Positions 42,158 to 54,669 of a stretch of DNA of 64,000 bases are shown here, one piece after another; position 1 is the stretch's first letter; every line of letters starts with the position of its first letter. The notes beneath the pieces were generated by a model that saw nothing but the letters and a program-made list of their open reading frames with translations, was not told where the DNA came from and ran no database searches. The translations under genes were made by a program, and so were the position numbers. The DNA comes from Rhytidiadelphus loreus (Eukaryota; Streptophyta; Bryopsida; Hypnales; Hylocomiaceae), in the NCBI GenBank assembly GCA_947034895.1, contig OX344763.1, forward strand, positions 27,155,025-27,219,024. Reading direction: 5' to 3'.

Positions 42158-44320
42158 TTAATCCTAGGCCATTGTCCCTTGAGGGGACAAGTGAAATGTA
42201 GGCTCCTACAATCTCAATTTTAGGCTTATGTTTCAAAACTTTTTTGAAGATAGAAAAATATATTTATTAGCTTTTGGGAAATATAATTTTTATTTCAATC
42301 AGTGGCCTTGAGCAAAAATTATGCCACCCTAAGTGCAAAATTGAGTTCATGAGTTCATCAAGCAAAAAACAAAAAAACAAAAATTGAATCATTTTTTTCC
42401 CCTCATACTTAGATTATATTTTTGTCTACGTAGAGAGCTTTGATTCATTCCATTTGGATTAGTGATGTGAAAGGTATAGAGCTTCTTATTTTCACAACAA
42501 TCATACAAAAAAGAGTGTGTTGGATTTATTTTTTAACATAATTTTCACATTTTTCAAAAAATAAAGTTTTATAGGGTTTAGTTTGCTTGCTAAAACAATA
42601 TCATTGTTAGGATTAGTATGTTTCAATTCCATCTCTAATTAGTCATTTAGAAGAAATACACACTTGTTCTCATTCTTTAAAAAATTGTCTAGTAAAAGTA
42701 GGTACAAGATAGAAGGAAAAATGATGAAATTGATATGTGTAGAGCAAAAAAATTTAAGTTAAGCTAAAAGATTCAAAGTTTTATAATCTAGTCATGCAAG
42801 GTGCAAAAAAACATTTTGTTCACTTTAAACCCTAAATGCCCAATCAAGCATGTTACGGTTGCTATCCAAATTCAAAAGTTGTCCAAATCACCCAAAAATA
42901 GTTTTTTTGAAATTTCATATTTCACTTATATAGTTTGTCAAGTTTTATTTCTAAGGTTGAAAAAACTTTTGATTTGGACAAAAAATTTGCTTTAGGTGAT
43001 TTTTCAAAGTCAAACACTCTAAAAAATGGTCATTGTGGATTGTCTTGGAAGAAAAACCTAGACAATGATAGGCCATCCCAAGAAAAAGTTCTATGGATGG
43101 GCAAGTGGACTAGGGGCTGATTGGTTGAAACATATAGTAAATGGGCATGGTCAAGTGAAATGTTTGTTTTCCCAATTTATCTTACTTGATTGCAAGGTTC
43201 TGAAAACAATCTTCCAATGCTCCAATCTTTGTGAAAATTGACATGCATGTTCTCAACTACTCATAATTTCATTTGGTCTAGAATAAAAAACTCTTCTATT
43301 ATGAAAATTTGAGATACAGGATCTCAAAATCATTCTACCTAGAAAACCCCTTTGAACTTTGATTGAAGATATACAAAATCCATTTGATCAAAGTCTTTGA
43401 AAATTGGAAGGTAGATTAAATTGATAGAAATGAACTAGATCTAGTGGTTAGATTTTTCAAAAAATAACTCTAAAGAAAATGATACTTTCATTTCAAAAAT
43501 GGGTGTTTAGAGGTGATTTTGGAGGAGAATGCCTCTTGGGCACATAGGGGTTAATTGGAAATATCTTCCAATCTATGCAATCAAAATACTTGAAATTTCT
43601 TCTAAACATTCTTATACTAGTCTGGTACAAGATGCTATGGTTATATCTTGGGGGGGTCATTTAGAGTGTCCATTAGAAACCACATGCGAACAAAACTTTG
43701 GACCCCCTATATACTTTTTGAATTTTAAATAAAACAAAATTAAAAAAATATGAATAGATTTTCCGACTTTGAAAGTTTATGTTTTGAATTATTGATATTT
43801 TTATTTGTTAATAATAATTAGTTACAAATTTTTGAAGTAAAAAGATACACTGTAGAACTGAAAAATAACTTTCACACCCCTATATTATATAAGAAAAATT
43901 TGTCTAAAAAATGAACAAAAAATTCCTAAAAATAATTCATTATTGAAAGCTCATTTTGAGTTGAATATTGACTCAATGGTCATCTAAATGTGTCCTCTAT
44001 AATTATTTGAGTTGAAAAACATGCCATTTTAGTTCATTTTCAACCTCTTCTAGAAATCATTTCATATTTTATTTGAGTTGGAAATTTTGGCAATAGAAAG
44101 CTATAGTCATTATTAAACAATGTTCAAAATTTTAGGTTGAAATTATAGTTTATTAGAAACCACTTGTTCGCACGTGGTTTGTTATAGTAGAACTAAGTGC
44201 ACCCCTTGAGGGTTATATATGCAAAAAAAAAATGAAAATGAAAATTATTTCTCTTAGCAATAGAAATGGCAATTTGAAGTGATTTTTGATGAAAAAAGAC
44301 CTTGATCCTTTACGGGTTAA
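42158..44320. mobile_element. Copy B of the 20.7-kb element family, with a nested insertion
   Basis: The left end TTAATCCTAGGCCATTGTCCC and right end GATCCTTTACGGGTTAA resemble the ends of copy A, and the subterminal blocks (GAAGATAGAAAAATATAT, AGCAATAGAAATGGCAATTT) match. A 564-bp element is inserted at 43647-44210. Without it the copy is about 1.6 kb, longer than copy A, so other insertions or sequence missing from copy A are likely. Confidence 0.6.
43647..44210 (+). mobile_element. 564-bp MITE with 8-bp target duplication (copy 1)
   Basis: Flanked by perfect GGTTATAT repeats at 43639-43646 and 44211-44218. The ends CTTGGGGGGGTCATTTAG and CTCAAGGGGTGCACTTAG (reverse complement of right) form the inverted repeat, followed by a subterminal CACATGCGAACAAA / CACGTGCGAACAAG pair. 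A second copy of identical length lies inverted at 48476-49039. The 8-bp duplication is typical of the hAT superfamily. Non-coding. Confidence 0.9.
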
Positions 44321-44639
44321 TTGACCCACATCAAACTCGATATTGTACCTGTTGTTACATTTTGTGGCTCATTTAAGATGATTAAATTCAATTATATTTG
44401 ATGTCAACTAATTCAATAAAACTCGCAAACTTTAATTTAAATTTAAAAAAAATTATTTCAACTTTTTCTCTCTAAATAAGTGATTTTACTAATTGCAAGT
44501 TTATGATGATATATTATGGTTTTCAACTATATTGTTGAGTATGTTGTTGGATTTCACTATGATATTTAGTATTGCACCTACAAAGTAGGTTCTACTATTA
44601 ATTTTAAATTTTATTTTGATTTTGTGAAGCTTCTTTTGA

Positions 44640-45440
44640 AGGTAAGGTAGTGTACTAATTTTTTGGAAATATAATATCCATTTCAATCGTTACATTCTCA
44701 AAAAAATTATGATGTCCTAAGCACAAAATGCTCAATTCTTTATGCAACAAAACAAAAAGTACAAAAACTTGAAATAGAATTCTTAATATTTCCTTGTCAT
44801 AAGATACATTAATTTTTACTAGGAAACTTTGATTCATTCCATTTGGATTAGTGATGTGAAAGTCATGAAGAGTCTTGTCATGTGGGCAATCATGGCATCT
44901 TCTTGAAAAAAATCCTATATGATTTACATTTGAGCTCAATTTAAAAAAAATCTCCTTACAATAATCTCATCGCACGTCTCATTGTTAGTATTGTCATGTT
45001 TCAATTCCATTTTAGAACTATTAAATGGTTTAATTTTGCCTTCCTTCTTTTACCTACATGTATTTAACAATTTTTTAAAGGCTTAAAATCTTAAAATAAA
45101 TAAATAAATCATAAATTTATCAACTCATTTCTCTACCATGGAGATTTAAACCTCAAATCTCTACAATTCAAAAATTTCAAGTTAAAAGAATTCAAAGTAT
45201 AAACCCAATTATGCTAGGTATAAAAACACATTCTTTTAACTTTGAATATTAATAATAACAATCTAATTGATCAAAGTCTATGAATTTTTTCTACACATTC
45301 TCACATAAATCTAATGTAAAATCCTATGGTTAAATATGTAGAATAAAAAACTTTAAAAAAATCTTGTTTCTTTGAACCTCCAAAAGACAATTTAGAGTAG
45401 TTATTGATGAAACATAGTGTTGAAACTTGAGGAGATAATT
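44640..45440. repeat. Truncated copy D of the 20.7-kb element family
   Basis: Shares GATTCATTCCATTTGGATTAG, GATGTGAAAGTCATGAA and similar blocks with copies A and B, but lacks a recognisable left end. Borders are approximate. Confidence 0.5.
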
Positions 45441-45954
45441 GATATTCTTGTTAATTAGTTTATTTTTGAGTGAATTTTTAATTGATACAATAACATTTGG
45501 GAATATATATTAAAAAAATTAAAATCATTTTATTTATCACCAATGAATTTTATTTCTTATATTATATTTTAAAATCTCAATTACTAAATATTTAAAGCTC
45601 GATATTATATTTCAAACTTTTTTTATATTCCTTACTTGCAACATAAGTACTAAATTAATTCATCCAAAGTTTGATTCTAGGTCCATCCACCCATGGGGTT
45701 GATTTAAGGTTAAGTGATAAAAATTGAAAGCTTCTTTTCTTAAGAATTAAATCCTAAATCCAAACTCAATTCCACATTGTGTACAAGTACTCCAATCCTA
45801 TGGACCTTTATTCATTCATTTTTTTTTGTTATAGTTAGAATAAACTTTGCTAGGTTAGGTGATTGGTGGTAATAAATGACAATGAAGGCACTTTCAAATT
45901 GTCAATGAGATTGTATAATAATTTTATAGCGGTACTCAAGCAATTGAGACGTTA

Positions 45955-46104
45955 CACTAGTAGAAAATCTGAAATTTCTATCATTTTGGACACGTTGTTT
46001 TGGACAAAATCTAACAGAAATCTGTCCAAAACAACAGATTTCTGTTACATTTTGTCCAAAACAACGCGTCCAAAATGACAGAAATTTCAGATTTTCTACT
46101 AGTG
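45955..46104. mobile_element. 150-bp CACTA-like palindromic MITE
   Basis: The whole element is a near-perfect palindrome starting CACTAGTAGAAAATCTG and ending in its reverse complement. TTA at 45952-45954 and 46105-46107 is the 3-bp target duplication expected for CACTA (En/Spm) elements. It encodes nothing and would fold into a hairpin of about 75 bp. Confidence 0.92.
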
Positions 46105-46959
46105 TTATCACCAGTGATTCCAAAATATGTATACCGTAATTCACGGCATTGCTACTACCGTATCAAACATGAGACTTTTTCCTTGCATTTCAAGAGTAGT
46201 GGTAGAAAACACTTGATAAATTTCCAAAAAAATGATGGAATTTTGCATTAATTTTATTGTCTCTGATAAAAGGCAACTTACGACATGTACAAAAATTTAG
46301 TGTCTGAACGGGGCTATTTGGCATCCATCTTATTGTGTACAATTGCTAAATGATGGAATTTTTTTTACGAAAATGGCGATTTTGTAGAGTACTTCCTACT
46401 TGTGGAAACTTGCTTCCTAGTTTTTGTAACATGCATCCAAATGGATGTGCTTGTAAGTGTGCTACAAATCAAAACTTGCACTAACAAAATAAGAGTTGAG
46501 AATAAACAAACAACAATGACTTGAAAGAAGCAAACAATAAAGAGCCATCTAATTTAAAAAGCACAATTGACACCTCCAAACAAGAAAGATGCCAAATCTG
46601 TACACACAAAACCAATGAGATTGTAAACATAAACTCAAAATACTAACAAGAGATTTGAACCCTCTTTCCTATAAGAGCAAATCTACTCTACTATGTGTTA
46701 CTGATCTACACACCACAAAACAAACAAACAACATTAGAAGCACAAGTTTTAGTGAACAAAAAGATGTTGTAGAAGGCTCTCCAAAGTTGAAGATGCATGT
46801 TGTCTTGCACTCCTCCTTGCACAAGTGTGCATTGCTAAAGACGTCTAAGCAATGTGAACTTTAAAATCAAGAAAATACAAAAGTCTTGAGTTCTGAAGCC
46901 AACCTAATTTCATGAAAACTAAGGATTGTGGAAGGAAGGATAATGATAAAGCGGCTAAA

Positions 46960-49130
46960 GATCACACATCCCTGTGTCGCCCAACTTTCATTGCATTTTT
47001 CTAAGACACAGTGGCTTCCTTGTACGGGAAATTCTGCCAAGGTATAATATTTTTAGCCAAACATCCATACTATGAGTGGCAAGTGCTTGCCCAACCTATT
47101 TATTTGGCATAATTTGACAAATTTCAGTGTGGAAAAGCACCGTTCATCTTCCACCAACCCTGACCAAATAATTGCCAATTTCTATAGGTTTAAGAGTATT
47201 CGGAAATGAGCTTCCTTAAGTGTTGTCACTGGGACAAACTCCCCCAAAGCAAGATCACTAGATTGACATTGGAAGCTAATGCACAAGCAACATTATAATT
47301 AGTTTTCATGGTTATTTTAAATAACCCCTGTTGGTTGTCAAGGTTTGAATTGGAGAGCATCTCAAGTTTAGTATAGCTAGTTCTTCCTTCTTGTAGTGAC
47401 TTGTTTGTATTCAATACTTTAGGGTAAGAGTAAAATTTTTTGGAACTCCTAAGTGGTGACCAAAGCTCTCTTTCACACCAATTGTTTCTAGTACTTTATG
47501 TAAATGATTCCAAATGCGTCAAGTAACTCCTGCTGCGGAAAGTATCTATCAAGTTAATCAATAATCGATCGGGTGATCTCTACCAAACCAAAAACACTAT
47601 AGTCAATGAATGCAAGTGGTTTTAGCCAAATTAGCTCAGTGATAGAAGGCAAAAGTCAAGAAGTTGCCCAGTACCAAATGACCCTAAATCCAAATGTTGT
47701 TTTACCTTAAGCAAATTGCCACCTACCTTAAGCAAATTAGCAAATAGAAAACCAAAACAGACACAAAAAATGACCGCAAACCAAAACAAGTCAACACTTA
47801 TCAAAGTCAATTGAGCTTACAAAGAAATAGCTGAAGCTCAAATAAGTTGGCAATTTGGCACTTAACAAAAGTAAATATGATACAGAGAACAAGCTAGAAA
47901 AAAAACCAAGTTGGCCCTCAAACTAAAAGATCAAATGCACTTACTACCAAGCTACAAAATCAACACGTGCTGATTAGTCATTACACCAATTGACCGCACA
48001 ATTAAAGAAAAAAACTAGAATAAGGAAAATAAATCAAAGATGAATAAATAAATAGATAAATAAATGCAAGACTAAATTCACGTACTAGTACATTTCCATT
48101 GTATGTTTGATTAGATGTCCCAAATCTTCCTTCGTCACAAATTTTTTATTCCTTGCAAGCTTGTAGTGGCAACGGAAGAATACAATTGTGCATCCAAAGT
48201 TGAAGAACAAGTAGGAAATATTGGTATGCTCAAGCATCTTTCTCCACTCCAAAGGCAATTCGGAACAAAAAAGTGAAATCAACTCCTAATATTGGTGAAA
48301 CTCTGGCGCCGTAAATGTTGTAGATTTATCTACAAACATCCTAGCCAAGTCGGACTAACACACCCTTATTGATTGCAAGAAGTCACAAATAAAAATGTCA
48401 TGAGATTGTGAGAGCTTGATAAGGTAGTAGATGGCATTCAACATTGTAATAAAGCACGTAAGGGACAAGAGAACCCCTCGGGGGGTGCACTTAGATCTAC
48501 TATAACAAACCACATGTGAACAAATGGTTTCTAATAAAATATAATTTCAACCAAAATTTTTTAGCATTATTTAATAATGACTATAGGTTTCTATTGCCAA
48601 AATTTCCAACTCAAATAAAATATGAAATGATTTCTAAAAGAGGTTGAAAATGAACTAAAATGGCATATTTTTCAACTCAAATAATTATAGAGAACACATT
48701 TAGATGACCATTGAATCAATATTCAACTCAAAATGAGCTTTCAATAGAGATTTATTTTTAGGAATTTTTTGTTCATTTTTTAGACAAATTTTTCTTATAT
48801 AATATAGGGGTGTGAAAGTTATTTTTCAGTTCTATAGTGTATCTTTTTACTTCAAAAATTTGTAACTAATTATTATTAACAAACAAAAATATCAATAATT
48901 CAAAATATAAACTTTCAAAGTAGAAAAATCTATTCATATTTTTTAATTTTTTTTGGTTTAAAATTCAAAAAGTATATAGAAGGTCCAAAGTTTTGTTCAC
49001 ACGTGGTTTCTAATGGACACTCTAAGTGACCCCCCTAAGAGAGAACCTCAACATTGGCTAGATAATCAAAGTTGTTGGCTACTGTAATGAAAACTTTGCT
49101 TATTTGACAAAGTCTAAAAAAAGGGATTTA
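46960..49130 (-). pseudogene. Decayed hAT-type transposase (zinc finger 862-like)
   Basis: Minus-strand pieces in several frames resemble plant hAT-derived transposases: LLSLTCFITMLNAI and SQSHDIFICDF near 48380-48470, FITVANNFDYLANVE near 49035-49080, an ELLDAFGIIY motif near 47507-47545, and the C-terminal dimerisation segment VEDERCFSTLKFVK followed by INRLGKHLPL near 47075-47160. Stops and frameshifts are frequent, and a 564-bp MITE interrupts it at 48476-49039. The part from 47550 to 48080 has no coding look and may be an intron. Extent is approximate. The family call is by eye. Confidence 0.65.
48476..49039 (-). mobile_element. 564-bp MITE (copy 2), inserted in the hAT pseudogene
   Basis: Perfect AGAGAACC duplications flank it at 48468-48475 and 49040-49047. 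It is the inverted counterpart of 43647-44210 with the same length and high similarity throughout. Removing it rejoins the hAT-like reading frame around LANVEVL and LLSLTCF. Confidence 0.9.
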
Positions 49131-49139
49131 AGGGTTAAT

Positions 49140-51469
49140 TTCCTAAAGAAAGGTCAATAAGTCTAGTGTTTTGTGACTAAGGTCACTTGTTTCTGTAAAA
49201 TGGATACTTATCTACGTTATTTTATAGTTTGTTTGTTTTTATAAAGAAACCCAAGGAAATATTTCTATATCAATTTGTCTCTGTCCATTATTCATGCTAT
49301 AACATAGACCCAATGAATGACGTCACAGTCCTATCTAGTAGAGAATGTGGCTTTGTCAAATTGTATAGTATTTATAAATATAAATACAAATATATTTATT
49401 TTCCTTGATTACTATGAAACTCTTTTACCAATTTAACAAATTATTTCAATCTAGCAATTACTAGCCTAATTGCCAATTAGGATGTTCAAGCAAATCTAAA
49501 CTAGGTCAATTTGTCTCTATTCTAATGGAAGCATGGTATGTTAGCAAACTTACCTATCAATTTGATTAGTGACATCCATTTGCGGCTTTTAGCTTCAATC
49601 CAACCTCCACTTGTCAATTCGCTCCGTTACTAGCAACAACAGAAGTCAAACAATTTGTTATTTGTTCCTTGCCATACAATTTGCTTTTAAGCTATTCGAC
49701 CTCCATCACTGCATCGGGTACTACCAACCAAATCTGTATTAAATTGATTAATAGACAACAAGCAAATTAGGGATTGCAAGATCAATTTGTTGAACAAATT
49801 TTAATCTTCTCAATTGAATCCCAAGGTAAAACAATGCTTCTAAATTCACTCATACTTAATTCCAATCATTAAAATTCCGTAGAAACAGGAAGCTGGATGG
49901 TCACTCAACATCTCAACTGGTTCAATTTGATTAAAAGAATTATTGTATAACATCTAATTGACACAAACAGCCTATGATCAATGACTTACTACATAACTAG
50001 TTTAAACTTTACAATTAGACCATATCATCTACTGTCTTTCAAGTTGAATATAAGCACTCACTTACACTATTTAAAAACATACAACCAGTATTCATGACCG
50101 ACAGCATTCAATTTGAATGGAGGACCACGGCCGACTCAATTAGCTTTATGAATATGAGAATTCAATCCAACATACATAGTCAATACACAATTTGGTACAT
50201 AATCTTACACAGTCAAGCATTTGGAATTCCAATTGACCATCACACACTTTTCCTCATAATTATGATTATAATCTCTCTCAATTTGTTTAATAGTATATCT
50301 CTAACAACAACAATTTAATTTAATCCTTCCATCTTCCTTATTAATTTTGATTTGCTTCAATTCCACACTCACACACCAGTTCAACTCATATGTCTACAAA
50401 CAATACAAGTCAACTTTTCTCACAACAATACTCTAGTTGTCACAGACTTAATAACATACAAACTTATACAACTGGATATAATCAATATATTTTGACAAAC
50501 TTCTATAACTCACATTTAATTAACAATTTGATTATCTATCACAAATACAATGTCAATTAGCTTAATAGCACAAGTAAACTTCCTATTCACAATATCAATT
50601 CAAATCGCCTTCTCTGTTCTAACTTCCCTATGACAGCACATTCACAAACTCAATTTGCAATTCAGCATTCACTAGATGGTGGACGATTAAAGCACAATAC
50701 TCACATACACAAATTGATCACAGACACTTAACCACTAATTGCACTCCCTGCAATTCACAATTAGAGTTTTAACAATTTAACACTTTCACAATTCCAATTC
50801 AATCTCACACACAGAGTGAACAACAATTTGAAAGGATTATATTCTCATTACAATTATCAACAAAGTTCACAAGTTGAGAGACAATGTTGCATCAAAAATT
50901 GAAGACACAAAAAACAATAATGCTCCACCAAGAGAAAAGAACTGAAAATCGATTTGACTAAATAGGCCTATTATAAACCCTAAACTACTCAACCACTCTT
51001 GTATTTTCATGACCATCCATGTGTTCAAACTAATGAACAATATACTACAAATATAGTACATGACATTACTATATCATTACACTACTCATTACGTTTCTAA
51101 TAATGCATGCTACTATTTCTAATATGGCATGGTCTTATTCACGTTACACTTAGTTGTTCTCTTCTACTCCATTCCTGCCATTGTTCACAATTGTCACACT
51201 AAGAAGCTTATTACAACCATCCACCAAAAAAACTTGGAAATGAGTCCCAATCTCTCTTAACTTTTCTACACCCTATTGATTGCTACTGGGATGTTGGTTG
51301 AAAGTGGGTGGCTCTATTATAGTTTTTCGTCATAATTTTTAATTTTTAATAGCAATTGCTTTATTCATATAACAAATTGTATATAAAGGCGGCTAATTAC
51401 AGAATTAAAGGGCAAGCTAGTACAAATAGTTGCTTACTTTTGTGAAAGGACTATTGACAAATGTGTAAA
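49140..51469. other. AT-rich intergenic DNA
   Basis: No gene candidate. The stretch at about 49440-50900 is unusually dense in CAATTT/AATTGA words without a clear repeat period. Confidence 0.6.
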
Positions 51470-51660
51470 CACTAGTAGAAAATTGTGTCCAAATCAACAG
51501 AAAATCATCAAAAACTTGTTGATTTGAGTACAACATTGACCGTTTATACATTTTTTTGTTGATTTGAGCCCAAGCTAACACAATGGTTAACAAATTTTTG
51601 TTGATTTGAGCACAAGTTAACAAAATGGTTTAACAAATTTTTGTTCATGTGAATAGTGCA
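51470..51660 (+). repeat. CACTA-like end followed by a short tandem repeat
   Basis: CACTAGTAGAAAATTGTGTCC at 51470-51490 matches the end of the 45,955 element. It is followed by three imperfect repeats containing TTGTTGATTTGAG at roughly 50-60-bp spacing. I found no matching right end, so this is probably one end of a truncated or longer element. Confidence 0.5.
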
Positions 51661-51693
51661 ACAACCAAATCAACATGTTTTTGTTCAATGTTT

Positions 51694-51970
51694 TAGGGTT
51701 GTGTTGGGGTTGTTTTGGGGGTTGTTTTGAGGTTGTTTTGGGGTTGTTTGGTGGGTTGTTTTGAGGTTGTTTTGGGGTTGTTTTGGGGTTGTTTTGGGGT
51801 TGTTTTGGGGTTGTTTGGGGGGTTGTTTGGGGGTTGTTCGAGGGTTGTTCGAGGGGTTGTTTGGGGGTTGATTTTGGAGTTGTTTTTGGGTTGATTTGGG
51901 GAGGTTTGAGGAGGGGGGAGGGGGAGGATTTGGATTTTTTAAGGTTGTTTTGGGGGTTGTTTTTGGATTG
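51694..51970 (+). repeat. G-rich minisatellite, GGTTGTTTTGGG unit
   Basis: About 20 imperfect copies of a 12-base unit with strong strand asymmetry (G and T only on the plus strand). The central part is nearly perfect. The minus-strand open frame across it reads only Pro/Lys/Gln/Asn/Thr repeats and is an artefact. Confidence 0.93.
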
Positions 51971-52544
51971 TTTTTCGAATGTTTTTGAAATCTTTAAGAA
52001 TTTTTCAAAAATTATGAATTTAGAGTTCAAATTATATTTTATTTTCAATTATATTTTGAATTTGATTGAAGTTCTAATTAAATTCATAATGTAATTCAAC
52101 TTTGATTGTATCAAGGTTTTTAACATATGAAAGGCCCATAATTGCTTCTAAATATTAGTCTTCAAAGCAAGGCTTAAATCTTCATTTATGTTTATTTTTT
52201 CAATAGATTTAACTAGATGATCTAACTTGTACTTATTTTGACCTATTTTTCCCTCTCGAAATTGTAAAATAAAAAACTTCACTAATTGCAACATCATGAT
52301 GCTTGGATTTAAAAAAAATAATGTTTCATTCATATCAAATGATTATATTTCATTTTTTCAAAACTTTATCTGAAAAATTTAGTTACATATTAATTCTACA
52401 AAATTTATAATTTTCCATCATATGCTGAAAAAATATGTTAAAGAATCTATATTAAAAATTGCAACAAAAAATATTTTATATTCATGCTTGAAGAAAATAA
52501 TAAGTGGATATAAATAGAGATTGATTTACAACATTCAATGTTGT

Positions 52545-52679
52545 TTTCCATAAACATCGCCAAGGCGCCAAGTATGGCCTCCATGTTGGCTTCGGCTCCC
52601 AAAGGAGCCCCTCCAGTGTCTCCCATCGTCCTTAGCCAAAACTAATCGCCCCGAAGCTTCTCTCAGTGGAAGCACCAAA
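52545..52679 (-). pseudogene. Primer-binding-like site and truncated gag start of an LTR retrotransposon
   Basis: Directly after the end of the 2-kb LTR on the minus strand comes TTTGGTGCTTCCACTGAGAG, the kind of sequence that follows plant Ty3 5' LTRs. Then an ATG at 52626-52624 opens MGDTGGAPLGAEANMEAIL. After about 30 codons the sequence becomes AT-rich and unrelated, so the element is cut off here. Confidence 0.6.
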
Positions 52680-54668
52680 TGTCGTATTGAGAGCATTTGC
52701 CTTAGGAAATCACGAGGATTCTGGTTGCGACCAGAATTGGCTCGGGAATGAAATAAATTGTGACTTGTCGAATCTTCAAATCTTCAAGTCTTCAAATCTT
52801 CGAACTGCTACTCGTTGTCCTATCCTGTTGTGTTTCTAAATAGGCCAAGGGTTTAGGTAAGGTGATAAGAAACCACGGGCTTCAGACGTGTAAAACGGGA
52901 CGGCCAGACTACGAGCTGAGCCGTCTGAGGGATTGGATCCTAAACTTCAAACCCACGATGACCAGCAAACTTGCCTCACTAGTGGGAACAACATAAAAGT
53001 CTCGACCATGTGGGCAATTAACCACACTTCGTCGCATCCACAACACAAAATGAGGCTAATGTTGGCGTAAACCAAACCGCCCGCAATAATAGAATTCAAT
53101 TTACAAAGCCACAAGCCACACACACACAAGTCTTCAACACCTCCTTTAAGCCCAACTCCAATTTCCAAGCTGAACTTTGGATGAATGTCACTGTTGATCT
53201 ATAACTCCAAATGAACTAAATGATAGCTTTTTGGAAAGCTAATATAATCATCTACTTCTCCTCCAAATTTCAAACGATTTTAAAACTTTGTCCAACTTCT
53301 ATGGCCATCCAAAGTTTCGGCTTTGAGAAGGGAAAGGTAGCAGACCTTCCTTCGCTTCCACACTCACAACTTTCTCATACAAACTCCAAACAAAACGAAT
53401 GATAGCTTCATGAAAAGCTAACACAATTTATTACACTCTCTCCAAATTTCATTGCAAAGCAAGAATATGTCCGTTTTTTATGATCGGTCGAAATCTCTGT
53501 CTCTTAATTTTAAAGGCAACAAACCTCCCTCCACTCAAACTAGCACAACTTTTGTTTCACAACTCCGAATCAAGCAAGTGAGATCAATTTGAAAACTACA
53601 CACCATGATACACAACACCTTCCAATTTCATTTCAAAATACTTCAAACTTACAACACGATGGCTCTCTAAACATTTGGATCTTCCCTAAAGTCTCAACGG
53701 GAGAGAAGATGAATAGTGTTCACCTTTTCTCCACCTTATCTTCACTTTAACCACACAAACAAGTAGGGTCAGCCCCTAACTCACTTCCAAAACTACAACA
53801 TGAATAATTGAGCACTTATTTGGCCCCACAACTATTTCTTTATCTTTAATTTTGAAGGAAATTCACTTCAAGTTCACCTAGAAGGCAAACTATTTGTATA
53901 TTTTCCTCATACTACTTCACAAACACAAATTTATTCTAAGAATTCACTCCAACTACGGAATGAAGAACTAAAATCCAACATACATTCAATGAAGGTAAAA
54001 AATTAGAGCTCCAATCAAAATGTAGCTCCATCTGCAAGAATTTGAGGATGCGTTTGACGGTAGTAGCAACGTATTCGATACGATCCGCCTTGGTTAAAGG
54101 ATTGACTGGCCCTTCCAACCATCGTTGATGATCACGACTCCCTTCAATAGGCCTCACCATGCAAAAGTATTGATCTTCGTTTAAGCCTTCAAAACATCTT
54201 TCAAATGTTACTTCTCGGCTGCCGGGTTCAACACATCCAACCTACAATAAAATCACCATTGCCCGAACGTCACGATCAAGGTTACCATGCCATTGCTTCT
54301 CCACGCGAGGTTGTTTCGGTGGTCGAGATGGCCCAGCTTTGTCTTTTGGTCGCCCATGTAGCAAAGAAAGATCCAATGGCAATTGTGGCTGATTCGGCAG
54401 TTGCGATAAAGAAAATTCAAATTCATGCTCCGGTTGAGATTCTTCATCTTGAGACTCAGAAAACCCCCTCTAGTTCGACATAATGTAATTTAAATGAAAC
54501 ACAAAGAGGAATATCAAATAAGATGAAGCTTTCAAGTGAATCTTTTTCCTTATAGTTGAAGAGAAAAGGCGTCACCTTGAAGCCACCTCAAATGACGTCA
54601 TCTTCTTTAAATGCTACAAATATTTAAATCTAATTAAAACATATGTATATACATATTTTACATAATGT
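52680..54668 (-). mobile_element. About 2-kb LTR (copy 1, minus orientation) of an unassigned retrotransposon
   Basis: It is the inverted, diverged counterpart of 57753-59772 along its whole length. It ends on the minus strand in CAATACGACA, next to the primer-binding-like site. A TATA-like ACTATAAG lies at 54556-54549, and a broken version of the LTR open frame follows at about 54463-54024 (one extra base near the start and one TAG). The upper border is approximate. Of the whole element, only this LTR and the start of gag remain. Confidence 0.7.
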
Positions 54669-54669
54669 C

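Noticed and set aside
46640..46715. tRNA-like or SINE-like sequence on the minus strand (A-box-like TAGATCAGT and B-box-like GGTTCAAATC)
   Set aside because: No cloverleaf can be drawn with paired acceptor and anticodon stems, the box spacing is loose, and no SINE tail or target duplication is visible.
51617..52048. 143-codon minus-strand frame rich in Pro, Lys, Gln, Asn and Thr
   Set aside because: It is only the translation of the 12-base minisatellite.
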